A stretch of DNA of 64,000 nt from Vandiemenella viatica (GCA_031002005.1 CM061919.1:225058739-225122738); one strand, 5' to 3'. Shown: positions 1 to 11,610, numbered from the stretch's first letter. The notes: a model not told the origin generated them from the letters alone. Numbers and translations: made by a program.

Positions 1-996
1 AAAAAAAGTTTTCAACACTGTGCCTCACACTAGGTTACTTAGGAAACTTCGTGGTTATGGCATATCTAGACAAATATGTGACTGGGTTGCAGACTTTCTG
101 AAGGGCAGAACACAGTGTGTAGTTCTCGGCGGTGAGCATTCATCACTTATCGAGGTGAGGGCTGGGGTACCCCAGGGCCTCTGTTGTTTCTCATATACAT
201 TAATAATTTGTGCGACATAATAAGTGGGATGAGAAGATTATTTGCCGATGATGCTATTATTTGTCTCGAAATCAAAACCCAGGATGACTGCGCTTTATTA
301 CAAGATGATATTACGAAAATAATTGTGTGGGGTAAAGATTGGCAGTTGGAGGTAAACGCTAAAAAGTGCCAAGTCATGCGTGTAAGTAAAAACGTGACAC
401 CATTTAGCTCTGAATATACAATTGATGGTACTGTCCTTAGAATGGTAGATTCCGCTAAATACCTTGGGGTAACAATTTGTAAGAATTTGTCATGGGATGA
501 GCATATTGAGAATGTAATTGGGAAAGCAAATCGTATGCTCCGATTTCTAGGTTGTAATTTAAATCAATGCACTCTGGAAGTTAAATCGATTGTATACAAG
601 TCACTAGAGCGTCCTCACTTAGACTATTATTGTTCTGTATGGGGTCCCCTTCAAAAGGAGTTAATGGAAGCATTAGAGAAGGTCCAAAGAATAGCCGCCC
701 GAGTCATGACAGATATATATAGTTGGAGGGAAAGCGTAAGTGCGATGTTGAAGGAGTTAGGTTGGGAAGACCTGGAACACCGAAGGCGTTGCTCTTGACA
801 GAAGCTAATTGAAAAATTCACGACTGACGTATTTCGGAATGACAGCAAACAAATATTGCTACCAGCAACATTAATATCTTGGAATGACCGTGAAAATAAG
901 ATAAGAAAAATCGGGGCCAGAATTGATTCATTTCTATACTCATTTTCCCCACGAGGAATTAGGGAATGGAATAGAAAGGATTTACCGGGGGAGTAA
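1..996 (+). pseudogene. LINE reverse transcriptase, C-terminal part, broken
   Basis: This is the 3' half of the reverse transcriptase of a non-LTR retrotransposon (CR1/L2/Jockey-like group), cut by the window edge. Bases 8-180 encode the palm region, with FNTVPH where the family has FDxVPH, so a catalytic Asp is already Asn, and end at GVPQG. A deletion near 178-184 shifts the frame and removes the usual linker. The RT resumes as FLIYINNL (from about 187) and FADDA near 241. The thumb and C-terminal region run on in the same frame to a taa at 994-996, but a tga at 796-798 interrupts them. The end reads SPRGIREWN, as is usual at the end of this kind of ORF. It is a dead copy. Confidence 0.85.
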
Positions 997-1240
997 ACTT
1001 AAAATCCGATAAGAGTAGCTTTCAATAAAGCACTCCGGCCATCCTGATCTGGGTTTTCCATGGTTTTCCTGGATCACTCCAGGCAAATGCTGGGATGGTT
1101 TCTCACATTAGCTCAAGGGCACCTCCTGCCATATCATGTATATACCTTCCAAACTATTACCCTTTAGGATAGGTGCAATGCACCCTCCGCCACACACTTT
1201 TAGTGAATCGCGGAGTAATAATAATAATAATAATAATAAC
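997..1240 (+). repeat. LINE 3' UTR containing a SINE-like domain, ending in (TAA)n
   Basis: The sequence after the LINE stop codon contains a segment (about 1043-1110) with the blocks ggttttccatggttttcc and cactccaggcaaatgc. The same blocks form the body of tRNA-derived SINEs at 53653-53890 and 58331-58574. The segment ends with a (taa)n run at 1216-1240, a plausible 3' tail for the element. Either a SINE inserted in the LINE tail or the SINE and LINE share a 3' module. Confidence 0.65.
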
Positions 1241-2030
1241 ATATGTATGCGTATTAGTCAAATGTAACAACCAAAAACTCAAACATGGGAATTGGTGATG
1301 TGTACCATATTTGGAAGGTTGCCATAAGTTGTTTGCTTAGTTTACATTTTATCCCAAGGTTAGTTCTTTTACTAACATGTATTAAGCACCACATGTTTCT
1401 CATCTAGATGGAAACTGTTACACCAACTACCTTTTATTTCCTTTTTATTCTGCAGCATATAAGCACAGACACTAAAACCAAACTGAAAAAAAAAAAATCC
1501 TTCCTCATCAGATGACTGTTTTAATGGTGGCCAATTCAAATCAAAATCTTGAGAATTAGTAGCTCAACAGGGTTTGATACTTGTATATACTGATGTAAAC
1601 CCCAGGTTCATTATCATACAAATCAATGAAGGCCTCATACAGGACCCGATACAAGTGCCAATACAAATCCCGACACATATTCTGAATTAGTGCCAGATGT
1701 AAACATAGCTGCACAAAAACTGGCTTAGCAATGTGGCTTAAAAATTTATGACATTACTTTCTGCATGGCTGACTATAAAGAGGTCAGCCATACAGATAGC
1801 AAAATAAAATAAAATACTAAAATATTGGCTGTAGAGGGGGCCAATAAAACAAACTTTACAAACAATGACTGATTGGCTGTAAATAGGCCAACCAGATTTT
1901 AAATGGAAGACTAATAATTAAAAAAATAGCAATGTATGGATGAATGGCTGAAAAGGAGACACCCAACCACCTTAAAAACTGAACTGGTCTGCCCAAAACA
2001 TTTTGGAAAAAGCTGGCTGATACAAATTTT
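1241..2030. other. Unassigned AT-rich DNA
   Basis: I see no gene here. Between about 1760 and 1970 the motif tggctg recurs four times, each followed within 15-25 bases by a partial complement (for example ggctgactataaagaggtcagcc at 1767-1789). This gives a degenerate series of small hairpins of unknown origin. Confidence 0.4.
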
Positions 2031-2039
2031 TTTTAAAGC

Positions 2040-4870
2040 TTAGGCACAATGCAACAGTCATCATTTAAAATAAGGGTCAGATCGTTGTTTAAGCCAACAT
2101 CTGCTCTTAAATCTTCAGACAGATCTGTGAAAGTAAGGTGCACTGTCAAATGTACACCACAAACATCACATTCTGGTAGATCCTCCCAATGGAGAAGAAA
2201 AATGTGTGTCAAAGACAGCACCCTGCAAGGAAGCGAGTAAGGATAACTGATTCCCTATTTGCCTGCTAGGAGGAATTGCTCCGGGCTGAACAGAAGGGCT
2301 GACCATTTAAGCTTTTTATATTTGACCAGCCACTGCCACTGTAAAACATCGAAGACAATTCTTTTATTCACCGAGGCAAAGTCTGCCTGATTAAAGTCGA
2401 TTTTTAATTTGTCACATGCTATCTTAGCAGCTTCATTCTGCTGCCCCATTCCTACCAATTCCTACATGGTCTGGTATCCATCAAAATAAAACATCCTTGC
2501 CCAAAGATTGGAAGAATCGGGGGGCATCATGTATATCCTGGACCTAATGGTCTGCTGGATACACATTTCCTAAAGACTTAATGCAGCTGAGGGAATCACA
2601 GCATATGATTTACTTTGTGTTGTGCATTACTTTCATATGCTGGAGTGACTTTAATAAAGTGTAGCACTCAGCAGTGTGTACACTGCATCTGCTGTTCAGT
2701 TTGTAATTATAGGCCACTCGAGGAAACCTCACGGAGCAACCTATTCCATTAACCTGCTTAGATCCATCCATGTGAAACGGGGTAAAATTGTGATGCTGGT
2801 GCAAAACATTGTTAAAAGCTGTGATAAAAACATTATCAGCAGTAAACAGCTTGCTGTACCATGACAGATCTACAATTGTTCTGGGCATCTTTAAAAGCCA
2901 GGGAGGAGATTTACTTCAACCTTAATGACAAAAAGGGGGAACTCATTAACGGCTCATCACATTTAGCAAAATTGCTGAGATTGGGACTGGTGTGATGCGC
3001 ATCCATGGTGAGCTTAATTCATGCATGTTGGACATGCACAAGATTTGGAGATAGTTGTCCTGTGCCAAACCATGCATAATGCGGCTGTACTCCAACAACG
3101 CCGTAGAAGTACTCGATAAAATTGTAGCATTAGGAGTGGTCCGCACCCCATGACTTGCCACAAAAATACTTTAAAACATTCAGTGCTTTTAAGGGTCCGA
3201 CTTTCACATCTTTAAGATGTGGCAGCCAATTTGGCCTATTGTTGAAAGTGAGGCCCATAAAATGGACAGTTCTGTTAAAACAGTGTTTTTCAAGGTGAGG
3301 TGAGGTGAGGTTCAGCTAAAGGGCTATGACTATAAATAAAAAGTGTACAATCGGTTTTTTCGACAGAGAAATGAAAACCAGTGTGTTCTGACCATTCGCC
3401 TAGTCCAGCATTTCTCCACCTTTTTCATCCCAAGGACCAGTAAATTGTAAAAAATAATGCTGCAGACCATTAACTTATATGGTCCTAATTTTTTAACCTA
3501 TATGTATATTATTAACACCTAGGACATGTTTTATTGTACCATCATTACATAATAAATCTATATGGTCCTAATTTTTGTTACCCATTTATATACTGTTAAC
3601 AACACGGACATCTTTTACTGTACCATTATAATAAATCTATAAGTACATTTTGAATTCCTATGGAAACACAATCATTATCTTGCAGCTCACTTCCAGTTTC
3701 ATAACATATTGACCAGACTACTAATATTTAGTAAGCTAGTGAATAATGATGTTACTATAGGCTGTATATTATACTATGCTGCCGAATCGCATGAACAGAA
3801 TAAAATAAAAGACACTAGACCTTACACCTTTTATTTTTGGCTACTTCACCACACTTATGGTACCAACCCCACCACGGACCCTCACACCTACCCCAATACC
3901 CTCAGAAAACGATCATTGACACAATCCTTAGATGAACAGTGCTCTTTTTTATGCCAATTTGAAATGAACAGACTATTGTAGGAACAATGCTGTCCCATCC
4001 TCAACCTGGCAATGCCAATTTTTGGCTGATCATTGAAATATTTGTGGCTTTTAAAAAGTTGGGTTTATAGTTTATATTCACTTATAGTTGTATGCGGTAG
4101 GAACACAGTATCTAAATTTATAATATTACGCTTGAACTTTCTTCGCGGACCACTTCTGGTCTGTGGACCACAGATGGAGAAACACTGATCTAGCCTGTTT
4201 AGTGAGAGCTGCAATTACCCCTCACACTAGATGATGTACAAAATATAGCACACTCATCAACAAACAAGGAATATCTTATTGCGGATGAAATGCTACTGAT
4301 AGTTATTCCAAAAAGTGTAATACTTAAAACTGACCCTTGAAGAACACAGTTTTCCTGGATAAAAGAATCTGATACTTCATAAAAAATCCAATACCAAAAG
4401 GAACACTATGATAAAAAAAAAACTTAAAAAAGGGCACATTTCTGCTAAAACTCCAATGATACAATTAGTGAAAAGGCGACTTGTATTTCCGCTTCTAGCA
4501 GGAAGTGATTTTGAATTTCCTTAATATAAACTGAAAGTGGTCAGCAGTGTTTGTGATTGAAGAGGCAATACCAGACAGTGGTTCACCATCCCCTCCAGTG
4601 TCTTTCCCATGCAACTTGTCAGGGCGATGCTACGATAGCTACATGATAACTTTTTGTTTTTGCTGGGTTTTAAAAGTGGGATTAATGTTGCTTCTTTCCA
4701 TGAGAAGGAAAGTATCCTTCTGTACACATACAGTAAAAAATATCCAAAAGGTACTTTTTAACATCTTTACTGACATGCCCCAGCATCTGGTAATGGATCA
4801 GATCTGGACCTGGCACTGTGTCTTTGGCACAATCAAGGGCAGACTAGTTCCCAGATGTTAAATGTGTTAT
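2040..4870 (-). pseudogene. I-clade LINE, RT plus RNase H, decayed
   Basis: This is a minus-strand non-LTR element broken by many stops and frameshifts. Reading from high to low coordinates, 4727-4521 encodes an early RT block (WKEATLIPLLKPSKN, then SYRSIALTSCMGKTLE). The RT continues on both sides of the hAT insertion at 3406-4187 (WSEHTGFHFSVEKT). Then come a post-RT region (3161-2946), an RNase H-like block near 2765 (MDGSKQVNGIGCSVRFPR, then TAE), and a C-terminal CxxC segment with LTVH at 2221-2040. An RNase H domain after the RT is characteristic of I-group LINEs. No endonuclease domain was recognised upstream. No intact reading frame remains. Confidence 0.75.
3406..4187. mobile_element. 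Non-autonomous hAT-like element
   Basis: This 782-bp insertion splits the I-clade LINE. It begins cagcatttctccacc and ends ggagaaacactg, so its ends are inverted copies of a hAT-type terminus (CAGTGTTTCTCCA). The reverse complement of the right end continues with tggtccacagacc, comparable to ggaccag on the left. The flanks gcctagtc (3398-3405) and atctagcc (4188-4195) are an imperfect 8-bp duplication. LINE coding sequence is continuous once the insert is removed. No transposase is recognisable inside. Confidence 0.75.
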
Positions 4871-4879
4871 TATATGTTC

Positions 4880-5470
4880 CACACACAACGAAACAAAGAA
4901 TAAACTCTATCTTTCCACAGCAATTCCTCAACACCTGACTTTAGCATAACAGATAGGTACACAGAATAAACATCACAGAATACACATTAAGACAAGCATT
5001 CCACATTGGGAGTTGAGCCAATCATGACTGGCTATCTACATATCAATGCAAGTTCAGACAGGAATGGTATCTCACCACTATGAGCTAGGGTAGGATGGAT
5101 GTCATCTATGTGGCTGCGAATGCAGATGTGGAGAGAGAGTGATAGACTTTTGCAGAAGCAGGTGTTATGCGGAAGTGGAGGTGGGTGTGAAAAAACAAAT
5201 TTACAATTATTTAGGATTTAATTTAAAAAAAAAAAAACTATCAGTGTCAACAACTTTATTTGTGTGGGCTGTTGTACTTTTAAACCAACATGGTCAAGAA
5301 TTACACGAGATGCAATTCCTATGGCTCAATGAATGCAAAATCTTTATGCATGAACAGTCTGTGATGAACTGTAATATTATTCCTTCAACTAATATGATGC
5401 CACTCATACTCTGAAATTACGGTGAACGTTTCCACTGCAAGAAGTAACTTAATTACTTGGTTAAATTGAC
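4880..5470. other. Unassigned DNA
   Basis: No supported gene or repeat is seen. A run of 12-13 A lies near 5225. Confidence 0.3.
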
Positions 5471-5472
5471 GA

Positions 5473-5626
5473 GGTGGCTCAAGGTCGGTCTGCCCTATCT
5501 CCACTCTGTTGCAAAGGGGAAATTTACCATTCCCTACCTGGACTCAACATTCAGCTCCGAGAGGTAGAAATAGAAGGGAGCAGCGAGGTGACAAGAAGGG
5601 CCAGGGGAACATGACCTTGAGCCACC
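5473..5626. mobile_element. Possible 154-bp MITE
   Basis: A perfect 14-bp inverted repeat (ggtggctcaaggtc at 5473-5486 and its complement at 5613-5626) bounds a block that is more GC-rich than its surroundings. No clear target duplication was found. A small non-autonomous DNA transposon is the simplest reading. Confidence 0.45.
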
Positions 5627-5659
5627 AGTTCAAAGTGAACAGGGTATAGTTTGTGTACT

Positions 5660-7060
5660 CTTATTTTAATTCCTCAACTTTTTGAAAACATATTATGAAC
5701 CATACGCAGTTTTGCCTGCAGAACCACCAGCTGTATATTAACCAAAAGTCAATAAAAATCTGACCTGTAGTCTTCTCGTAAATAGCATCAACGGAAAAAT
5801 TCTTATCAACTTCACATTATGTCCAAATGAAACATACAATTTTTTAGTTACAGGATGACAAGCTATGCATTAATCAAAACTCCATCAAAATCAGAAAGTA
5901 GTTTTTGCACAACTCGCATTCAATTAAAAATTGTACTAAATTTCTCATTTTTTGACCTCAAAACCAAATGAATCGTATCCCAATTCACCTGCAGTAGTAC
6001 GGACTGTACATTAATCAAAACCCCATTAAAATCTGACCAGTAGTAGTTGTATGAATAGAATTCAATGAAAATTTGATACTAATATGGTAAATTTCTCAGC
6101 TTTCCAAAATGCCATCAGAATAAAACCTATCCTATTTTACCAATGTCAACACTGGCTGTATATTAATCCAAACCCAATCATAATGTGATCACTGTATTTT
6201 TTGAGAATCATGTTCAACTATAAAAATTATAATTTGGCAAATTTCTCATTTTCCAAGATCATATCAAAATAAAACGTACTAATTGAAACTCCATCAAAAT
6301 CTGATAGGCATTTCGCTTGAATTGCATTCGATAAAAAATCATAATAAATTTCTTATTTTTTTTAAGTAGCAACAAAATTAAATATACCCTATTTCACACA
6401 TGTGATGATGGCTTGTACATAAATTGAAACCTCATCAGAATCCAACCATTGTTGTTTGTAAAACCAAAAATGAGTATATACGTAACAAGAAATGCCGTGA
6501 GACAATATTTACATAGAAAAAAAAGTATAATTTGATAAATTTCTCCTTTTTTTTTTTTTTTTTTTTTTTAAATCACATCAATATGAAACTTGCCCTATTT
6601 TATCCACCTCACAAAGGGCTGTAAATCAATCAAAACCTTATAAAAAAGCTATTAGTAATTTTTGTGTGAATCACCTTCAATGAACAATTATCTTAAGCTT
6701 ATAACTTTAAGATGTCACATCTATTTGAAACATATCCTATTTTACCAACGAGACCCAGGCGTTCTCATTAACGAAAACCCTGTCAAAATCCAACCAGTAG
6801 TTTTTTAACTGTCTTAAATTTATAACTTTATGATGTCACATCAAAATGAAACACTCCACTTTACCCGCTCTACATTAAACAAAATCTTGTCAAAATATGG
6901 CCAATAGTTTTTCACACGAATCCTGTTCATCAAAACATCAGGCACAATTTTTTTTTTTTTTAAAGTTCCTTCTCTGTAACTTATTAACAGCACCCCAATA
7001 TAGTATATTTTTAAACATATTTCAAATGTAGACTTATTCCTGATAAAGTTTTATTATGAA
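5660..7060 (+). repeat. Degenerate tandem array, unit about 130-160 bp
   Basis: At least eight diverged copies of one unit follow each other. Each has a core like attaatcaaaacyccatc then aaaatctgaccagtagttt, followed by gcattcaat, taaatttctcattttt, then tcaaaatgaaac and cctattttacca. Cores start near 5735, 5870, 6010, 6160, 6280, 6420, 6625, 6770 and 6870. Copies differ by many substitutions and indels, so the array is old. There are no ORFs. Confidence 0.7.
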
Positions 7061-7062
7061 TA

Positions 7063-7828
7063 CTAGCTGCCCCGACAGACTTCTGTCTAAAGTTATTGGC
7101 CTGTTGTAATCCAATAAAAAAATGAAATAATTAAAACGCATTTCAGAGTGATCACTTTACTTATTGATTTAATGTCTCAATAATAAATGATTACTTACAA
7201 AAATATGTTTTACATCCGTGTTTTTGGCAGCTAATATAGCTCATTCACTCAACCAAAAATTATCTCTGTAATTTTGAGTGACATTTGGGAACACCTTTTG
7301 TATGAGCTCGGTTTTTGATTCATCAAACTGACAAAAATTGAGAGGAAATGTAATGCCGCCAGTCAAAACGTCTACAGGGATTTTGCCATTACCGATGTCA
7401 ATGAGTTCTTTTGAAAATATTTCTCCAGAATGATCATTTTGCAATTGTAAAGATAATCCTAACGCGTCTGTGTTTTGTTTTGATTGACTGGCAGTAATAT
7501 TATTTTCATTTATGACACGCAAACCCTTTTTACTTCTTCTTCAAACTTTATTTAAGGCAGGCATAGATTAATATACATACAGCCTAATCAATGTGAAGGC
7601 ATACCAAAGATAATCCTAATGAGCCTTTGTTTTGTTTGACTGGTTTGTATGGGGAAAGAAGTAGGTTTTTTAACTATTTTCCTCACAATTTTTCATTTTT
7701 TCTCTCCATAAGAACTTTCCTTGTGCCTTAATGAAAATATGGGAAAAAAAACCTAGCCAAACTGGTCGAGCCGTTCTCGAGTTTTGAGCTTAGCAACACA
7801 TTTGGCAATTCATTTGTATTTACATAGA
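7063..7828 (-). mobile_element. Helitron, internally deleted, with a helicase fragment
   Basis: On the minus strand the element starts TCTATGTAAATAC at 7828, preceded by A, and ends with a 6-bp-stem hairpin (gacaga-ag-tctgtc), then ggggcagCTAG at 7063, followed by T. That is the TC...hairpin...CTAG structure inserted between A and T that defines Helitrons. Bases 7522-7240 encode a piece of the Pif1-like Helitron helicase, including IGNGKIPVD, FPLNFCQF and VFPNVTQNYRDNFWLSE. The rest of the Rep-helicase is missing, so this 766-bp copy cannot be autonomous. Confidence 0.85.
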
Positions 7829-8352
7829 TTTCATTTCACTCTTCACATTGCTGTGCAGTCCGATTAGGTTGAAAATTAGCTTTGTTTGTATAGTTTCTAG
7901 TTCTTTGGCCCAAATTGCTGCGCCCGCATCTTGTAGGCGGCATGGGTCTAAATGTAAACACACTGAACAAATACACACACAATTAGTTTTCAAGAAAAGT
8001 GAAAATTTAAAAGCAACCAAGAAAATGCCACGCACTGAAGAAGTAATGATAACACGTACATCAGTGATATTTTCTCTGATCACACGCAGGCATAGATTAA
8101 TATCCATAGAGCCTAATCAAATTGAAGGGATGCCAAAGGTAATCCTAATGCGCCTTTGTTTTGTTTTGATTTAGGGAAAATAAAAGTGTAATTTTTACCA
8201 TTTTAATTCCAATTTTTACATTTTTTCTCTCCATGAGAACCTTTCTTGTGCCTTAATGAAAATATATAAGAAAATAATTAGTTGAATTGGTCGATCCATT
8301 CTCGAGTTTTGCGCTTAGCAACACATTTGGTGATTCATTTTTATTATATAGA
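7829..8352 (-). mobile_element. Second Helitron 5' segment
   Basis: Bases 8087-8352 are a diverged direct repeat of 7553-7828, with the shared blocks ggcatagattaatat, ctctccat, gccttaatgaaaatat and cgagttttg. The segment therefore carries another Helitron 5' end, starting TCTATATAAT at 8352 on the minus strand. Bases 7829-8086 encode, in minus frames, RLQDAGAAIWAKELETIQ, which I take to be Helitron-associated. The smaller Helitron sits against this relic. Confidence 0.6.
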
Positions 8353-9035
8353 CTAGTCTCGAAGCCTATCAAAAATGACGGGTTTAACAGGGCATTCAGA
8401 CAATTTCCTTGTAGTTGCCTACCAAAATAGAATTGTTATAAAATAAAGGTCTATGTAATTTAGCATTCCTCGTGCTGTAGCAGAAAGTTTCAGTTGTTAA
8501 CTTGGTCCAGGTTGCATTTCAGCCTAACCACACTCTCCGCTAATATTGCTGCTAGAAAATAAAAGCTTCAATCACACGCGAATTAATATATTCCCTGTAT
8601 TGCATGTCTTGCATCTCAATGACATCATGCATTATGATATAAACTTGATCCAAGATCTTCACAGGTTCTTACATTTCTCTTTCTTATTATATGTCATGAA
8701 GATCGATGTTTTAACTGCTGACACAGCTTATATGCAGCTGAAGTAATGACCCACATGAAAAATGAAGGTAGCTAAAAATAAACCTCAACAACTTACGCTA
8801 TGCTACGTAATATTTAATTGTGGTTTAGGCTTCATATATTGGGATCATTTGCGAACTTCTTTCATTCAAACCATTTAATGATTTCAGTAAAAGAAACTGA
8901 TAATTAATATGCCAATTTAATCAAAATACATACTTTTCTTTCAGTGTTCTGACATTTCATGTCTTAGCAATTGCTTAACTAAATAGAATTGTTATAAAAT
9001 AAAATTCTGTATAATTCCTCGTGCCTTGAGCTTGT
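8353..9035. other. Unassigned DNA with a dispersed direct repeat
   Basis: The motif aatagaattgttataaaata, followed by a block resembling taattcctcgtgc, occurs at about 8429-8475 and again at 8981-9033. The segment near 8490-8530 (ccaggttgcatttcagcct) resembles two copies at 11930-11955 and 12090-12112. These look like fragments of one uncharacterised repeat family. No coding region is supported. Confidence 0.4.
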
Positions 9036-9420
9036 GGGGGGAGGGGTAGGCTGGGAAGCTACGCTGGGCTACGTGGGGGGGGAGGGGGAGAGGTTTAAAG
9101 CCAGGCCACGCAGCTTTTCTTTCATATTAATTGTAACAGTTAAAATGAGATATAGAAGCATGTAAATACTTATTTCCATCATTTAGTTATCCCCATACGT
9201 AATTTATGATAGTCTGACAAGAGGAAACAGTGCAAAATGTCTTCTGTAATCAATATGAAAAAAAGCTACATGCTACGCGGGGGAGGGGGGGTGGTTGGGT
9301 GGTAGAGCCAAAAGCCAGGTCGGGCTACATGGGGGGAGGGGGGGGGTGATAGAGCCAATAACCACGTCGGGCTACATGGGGGGAGGGGGCGTTCAAAGGA
9401 GGCCAAAATGGAGCTACGTG
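9036..9420 (+). repeat. G-rich minisatellite
   Basis: Several copies of a roughly 60-bp unit lie here, reading gggctacatggggggaggg with long G runs followed by agagccaaaagccaggtc. Copies are near 9060-9100, 9275-9320, 9322-9360 and 9368-9400. The first is separated from the rest by 150 bp of unrelated AT-rich sequence. Four or more G tracts lie within 40 bases, so a quadruplex on the plus strand is plausible. Confidence 0.7.
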
Positions 9421-10590
9421 GTTTAGCACGCTCCCTAACTAATAAGCAATAGCATTTGCGCCGTTGAAGGACTCCTATCGTCATCACGGTAATAATTCTA
9501 CGAACAGTACAGTGTGGTCATCACATGCAGTCATTAGTTACAGCCCTACAATGATCCCCCAAAGGAAACTGAGTGTTTGAGAGTTTTCCCCTCCGACAGT
9601 TATTGAGCTAGTTAAGATGGATTTCAGGAACTTTCCTATAACCACTCTTGGTGGATAATTTAAATTATTCTGGCATTCGGCAATTGCGATCTAATGTAGT
9701 TAATGTTATCATTGTATTTGATTTTTTTAAATTGATTGCTGATTGTTATGAAGGGAACTTCATTCAAACCAAGTGTGAAGCTTTTGTTGTTCAAAAGGAA
9801 TTAATGACATTGGATTTGTTTCGTGATCACTTAAAAATGTTGTGGTGCTTAAATTTTGTTGTTTATTTATCAATGTTGGCAATTTAAGACTGGAGGTTTT
9901 CTCGGCATTGCAAATTATTAAAATTTCCTCGGGTAACTAGCCGAGTTAGTTACCCGAGAAAGTTTTAATCAATTCTGAGAACTGTTAGGCGAGGCTTTGC
10001 TTGGTTCCCTTTTTTTTTTTTAAATTGAATGCGTTAATATTAAAAATAAATAAGCCTCTGCCTGTACGCCAGTATGAGTACCAAATAAATTAGCAGCATA
10101 GGGTTTTCTTTTAATGATAAAAAAAAAGTAGTACAAAAGTTTTCACCCTTTCCTCCCACCCACCAAGCACCCACTACAACATCTACTTCCGCAAACAATT
10201 GCACCCTAGGTGGTCAAGCACTGAACCTCTGCATCTGCAAAGAAGATCTCCATTACAACCCCAGTTTATAGGAAAATTACATTTATGAATATTATATTTA
10301 TTAAATAATAGTTTACCTGCTTTATACCATCCTTCTTGATTCCTACATATACCATAAATTAAACTGATTCAACTAAAAAGTTGTTCATTTGGTAACATAG
10401 CTTTTATATTTTAAAACAAAATCTATAATTTCAAAAAATACTACTTTAAACATCAAGTTTCTTTAATATTTGATTTTGAAATCACCATTCTAGACCTTAA
10501 GGTTAAATTTGCAATTTTTTTAATCCAGCTTTGTAGAGTTATTTCACTTGGGGGTTCATTGTAAGGTTTTCAATATGATCAAAAACGAAG
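9421..10590. other. Unassigned DNA with one strong palindrome
   Basis: No gene is supported. The notable feature is a 12-bp perfect inverted repeat, ctcgggtaacta (9928-9939) and tagttacccgag (9947-9958), with a 7-base loop. Imperfect complementarity continues outward (attaaaattt and aaagttttaat). Confidence 0.5.
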
Positions 10591-10594
10591 TTTA

Positions 10595-10622
10595 CTAAGC
10601 ATACCAAGTTTGGGAACCACTG
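10595..10622 (-). mobile_element. hAT-type terminus
   Basis: The bases agtttgggaaccactg match the usual end of hAT elements (CAGTGGTTCCCAAACT in reverse complement). I could not find the matching other end nearby, so the rest is either lost or too decayed to see. Confidence 0.45.
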
Positions 10623-10909
10623 ATCTGAACACATATCATACATGTAGCAAAAATTATTAAATGAAATATTTTGAAGTTAGGAAGTGGCCTACGCCCCATG
10701 GCCCTCCAATGCCACATAATACTGATAATATCATTCAGTGACAATCAAATTTATTATAAAGACTTTAGAATGCAACACACTTTAAATTTAGAGCATTTTA
10801 AATAAAATTACAAAGTAGTCCCAAAACAAAAATGTTTGCTCATTTTTCTCATAACCTTCAATGAAAACAGCTGTCCAGATTGTTACAGTAGTGGGAATTG
10901 GCTGACACT

Positions 10910-11343
10910 GGACGATCTAGTTTGTTAATCTGTATAAACAGTTTTCCTGTGGCCATTCATATAGATCGGTTTGTGGTGAAACCAACATAAGAAGCTGTGC
11001 AGTGAGGGCAGCTAATTTGGTGAATGAGATGGGTAGGATTGCAAATGGAAATTCCAATGAATGTTTATTCCCCCTATGGTAGGGTTCGAGTAGGTAGGGG
11101 TAACGGGTTGCAAGAAACAAGTTTTACAGCAAGATCTACTGAATGGAAAAGATCCATGTGGTAATCCACAAGAGTCGGAAGGTGAGTATTTGTGGACCTG
11201 TATATTACTGAGAATAGGTGGTCTGCTGAAGCACATGCATGGGGCAGTGAGTAGTATTTTAGGAAAAAGGGTGTGCTTTTCCCCTGCGTAGGGTAATCAT
11301 TTTCTATCACAAGACTTGCCACTTGCATTACTACATACCTCAT
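10910..11343 (-). pseudogene. PLE fragment, linker and GIY-YIG region
   Basis: Minus-strand frames encode a diverged copy of the C-terminal part of the intact Penelope-like protein at 23398-26199. They contain FSRPPILSNIQVHKYSP, the CKTC pair, and TYSNPTIGG, with counterparts FSRPPNLKNILVHKYPP, CKTC and TYSNPTTGE in the intact copy. The frame switches at least twice, so it is a pseudogene. Confidence 0.8.
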
Positions 11344-11389
11344 TTAACAACTTACCTGCCTTCACTGGACAGCTTCTAATATTAACCTC

Positions 11390-11610
11390 ACCACCAATCA
11401 ACTAGCTATCAGCATTAACAGCCACAAACAGCCAACCTAGACCAACCAGTGAGAGCACATGCCATCTCATCTGTTTTACAGTGAGAGCTGTCAGTTTTTC
11501 CTTATAGTACTACCCATTTGGAAATCTGTAGATGGGAAATACTCTACCAACTTACCCCTGATAAGAGGCATCTCCTTGGCCTCAACTTCCATCTGTAAAT
11601 CTGTCATGTA
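11390..11610 (+). pseudogene. PLE ORF 3' end, decayed
   Basis: The plus strand reads cagtgagagctgtcag and then ccttggcctcaacttccat, matching the last codons of the PLE ORF (compare 26085-26195) and another relic at 41230-41420. It lies next to a minus-strand PLE fragment (10910-11343), so two PLE pieces are joined in opposite orientations. Confidence 0.6.

Noticed and set aside
5660..7060. CRISPR array
   Set aside because: Repeats are long, degenerate and without unique spacers, and the DNA is eukaryotic.
8345..8356. Helitron 3' end on the plus strand at ctag (8353-8356)
   Set aside because: No hairpin precedes it on that strand; the adjacent sequence is better explained as a minus-strand 5' end.
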